DNA of 5,936 bases. Source: Streptomyces sp. NRRL WC-3549 (GTDB lineage Bacteria > Actinomycetota > Actinomycetes > Streptomycetales > Streptomycetaceae). Under the pieces are notes generated by a model. That model was not told the DNA's origin. It was given only the letters and a program-made list of their open reading frames with translations, and made no database searches. Shown here one piece after another: positions 5,192 to 5,936 of the stretch (position 1 is its first letter; each line of letters starts with the position of its first letter). A program made the position numbers and the translations under genes. Location of the stretch: assembly GCF_000721935.1 (NCBI RefSeq), contig NZ_KL585414.1, forward strand, positions 117,026-122,961. The letters run 5' to 3'.

Positions 5192-5936
5192 GTGAAAGTA
5201 ATAGTCGTCGGAGCCGGCGTGGTGGGGACCATGCACGCCTGGCACGCAATGGAACGCGGCCACGAGGTCGTACAGATCGAGCGCGAGACCGAGGCCCGCG
5301 GCGCCTCGCTGCGCAACTTCGGCCAGATATGGGTGAGTGGCCGCGCGGGCGGCGAGGAGTTGGAGACCGCGCTCCGGGCCAGGGAACTGTGGGAGGAGAT
5401 CGGTGGCCGGGTACCGGCGCTGGGCTTCCGTCCGACCGGCTCCCTGACCCCCCTGCGCGGCGACCTGGAACGCGCCGTCGCCGAGGCGGCCGTCGCCCGC
5501 CCGGACGCCGCCGCCCGCGGCCACAAGCTGCTGACGCCGCAGGAGGCCCGAGCTCTCAACCCCGCCCTGCGCGGAGAGTTCGACGCCGCCCTGTACTGCG
5601 AGCGCGACGCCGCCGTCGAGCCGCGCACCGCCCAGCTCGCCCTCCGCGCCGAGCTGCGGAAGTCGCCGCGCTACACCTTCCTGCCCGGCCGCGAGGTCCG
5701 CGACGTCGTCGGCGACAGGGCCGTCCGCGACGACCACGGTGACGTGCACGCCGGCGACGTCGTCGTCCTGTGCACCGGCGCCTGGCTCGGCGGCCTGGTC
5801 CGCGAGCTGGCCGGACCCGACCTGCCCGTGCGCCGGGTCCGTCTCCAGATGATGCAGACCGACCCGCTGGGCGAAACGCTGACCACCTCGGTCGCCGACG
5901 CCGACAGCTTCCGCTACTACCCGGCCTACGGCTCCC
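5192..5936 (+). CDS. FAD-dependent oxidoreductase, phosphonate-associated (TIGR03364-like) type (3' partial)
   Basis: The first 248 residues of a glycine oxidase/D-amino acid oxidase-fold flavoenzyme; about 120 C-terminal residues are expected beyond the window. The dinucleotide-binding motif GAGVVG (7-12) is followed by the acidic residue E30 at the end of strand 2, which should bind the FAD ribose. SLRNFGQIWVSGRA (39-52) and VRRVRLQMMQT (213-223) are the stretches that recall the TIGR03364 clade. CTGAW (194-198) is the usual FAD-contact motif of this superfamily. Members of that clade sit in phosphonate gene clusters, and related flavoenzymes have been reported to oxidise 2-aminoethylphosphonate or its N-methyl form to phosphonoacetaldehyde. 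The same kind of oxidative deamination is the likely activity here, but the exact amine is unknown. The gene has its own leader with an operator-like site, so it probably has a separate promoter. The clade call is fairly sure; the substrate is inference. Confidence 0.88.
   Translation, partial: MKVIVVGAGVVGTMHAWHAMERGHEVVQIERETEARGASLRNFGQIWVSGRAGGEELETALRARELWEEIGGRVPALGFRPTGSLTPLRGDLERAVAEAAVARPDAAARGHKLLTPQEARALNPALRGEFDAALYCERDAAVEPRTAQLALRAELRKSPRYTFLPGREVRDVVGDRAVRDDHGDVHAGDVVVLCTGAWLGGLVRELAGPDLPVRRVRLQMMQTDPLGETLTTSVADADSFRYYPAYGS

Noticed and set aside
1..5936. CRISPR arrays, tRNA or rRNA genes, insertion sequences
   Set aside because: No regularly spaced repeats, cloverleaf-like sequences, transposase motifs or terminal inverted repeats were seen.

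Overview
The base composition (very GC-rich, third codon positions almost always G or C, frequent GTG starts) and gene style point to a streptomycete or a close actinobacterial relative. All six recognisable genes lie on the plus strand; the first and last are cut by the window edges.

Layout: (1) 1-672, the C-terminal three quarters of a phosphotriesterase-homology protein of the YhfV/Php type; (2) 674-1798, a fold-type I PLP enzyme of the YhfS type; (3) 1801-2964, a fold-type III (alanine racemase-like) PLP enzyme of the YhfX type; (4) 2975-4180, a phosphopentomutase-like metalloenzyme of the YhfW type. These four are packed with gaps of 1, 2 and 10 bases and each internal start has a Shine-Dalgarno sequence, so they form one operon. 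After 114 bases comes (5) 4295-5050, a GntR/HutC regulator with a UTRA domain, close in style to DasR and PhnF. A strong hairpin overlaps its stop codon. A 141-base spacer then holds an AT-richer patch with a DasR/PhnF-type operator-like site (5103-5118) and an inverted repeat (5119-5136). Last is (6) 5192-5936, the N-terminal part of a glycine-oxidase-fold FAD oxidoreductase resembling the clade associated with phosphonate gene clusters (TIGR03364 type).

Biology: genes 1-4 match four proteins of the E. coli yhfSTUVWXYZ operon, whose physiological substrate is, to my knowledge, not firmly established. The YhfT (membrane protein) and YhfU partners are not in this window. Here the set is reordered as V-S-X-W and sits next to a different regulator and an aminophosphonate-oxidase-like gene. 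The working inference is an inducible catabolic or salvage pathway for an amino-containing phosphorylated or phosphonate compound, with the UTRA domain sensing a phosphorylated or phosphonate ligand. The exact substrate cannot be read from the sequence.
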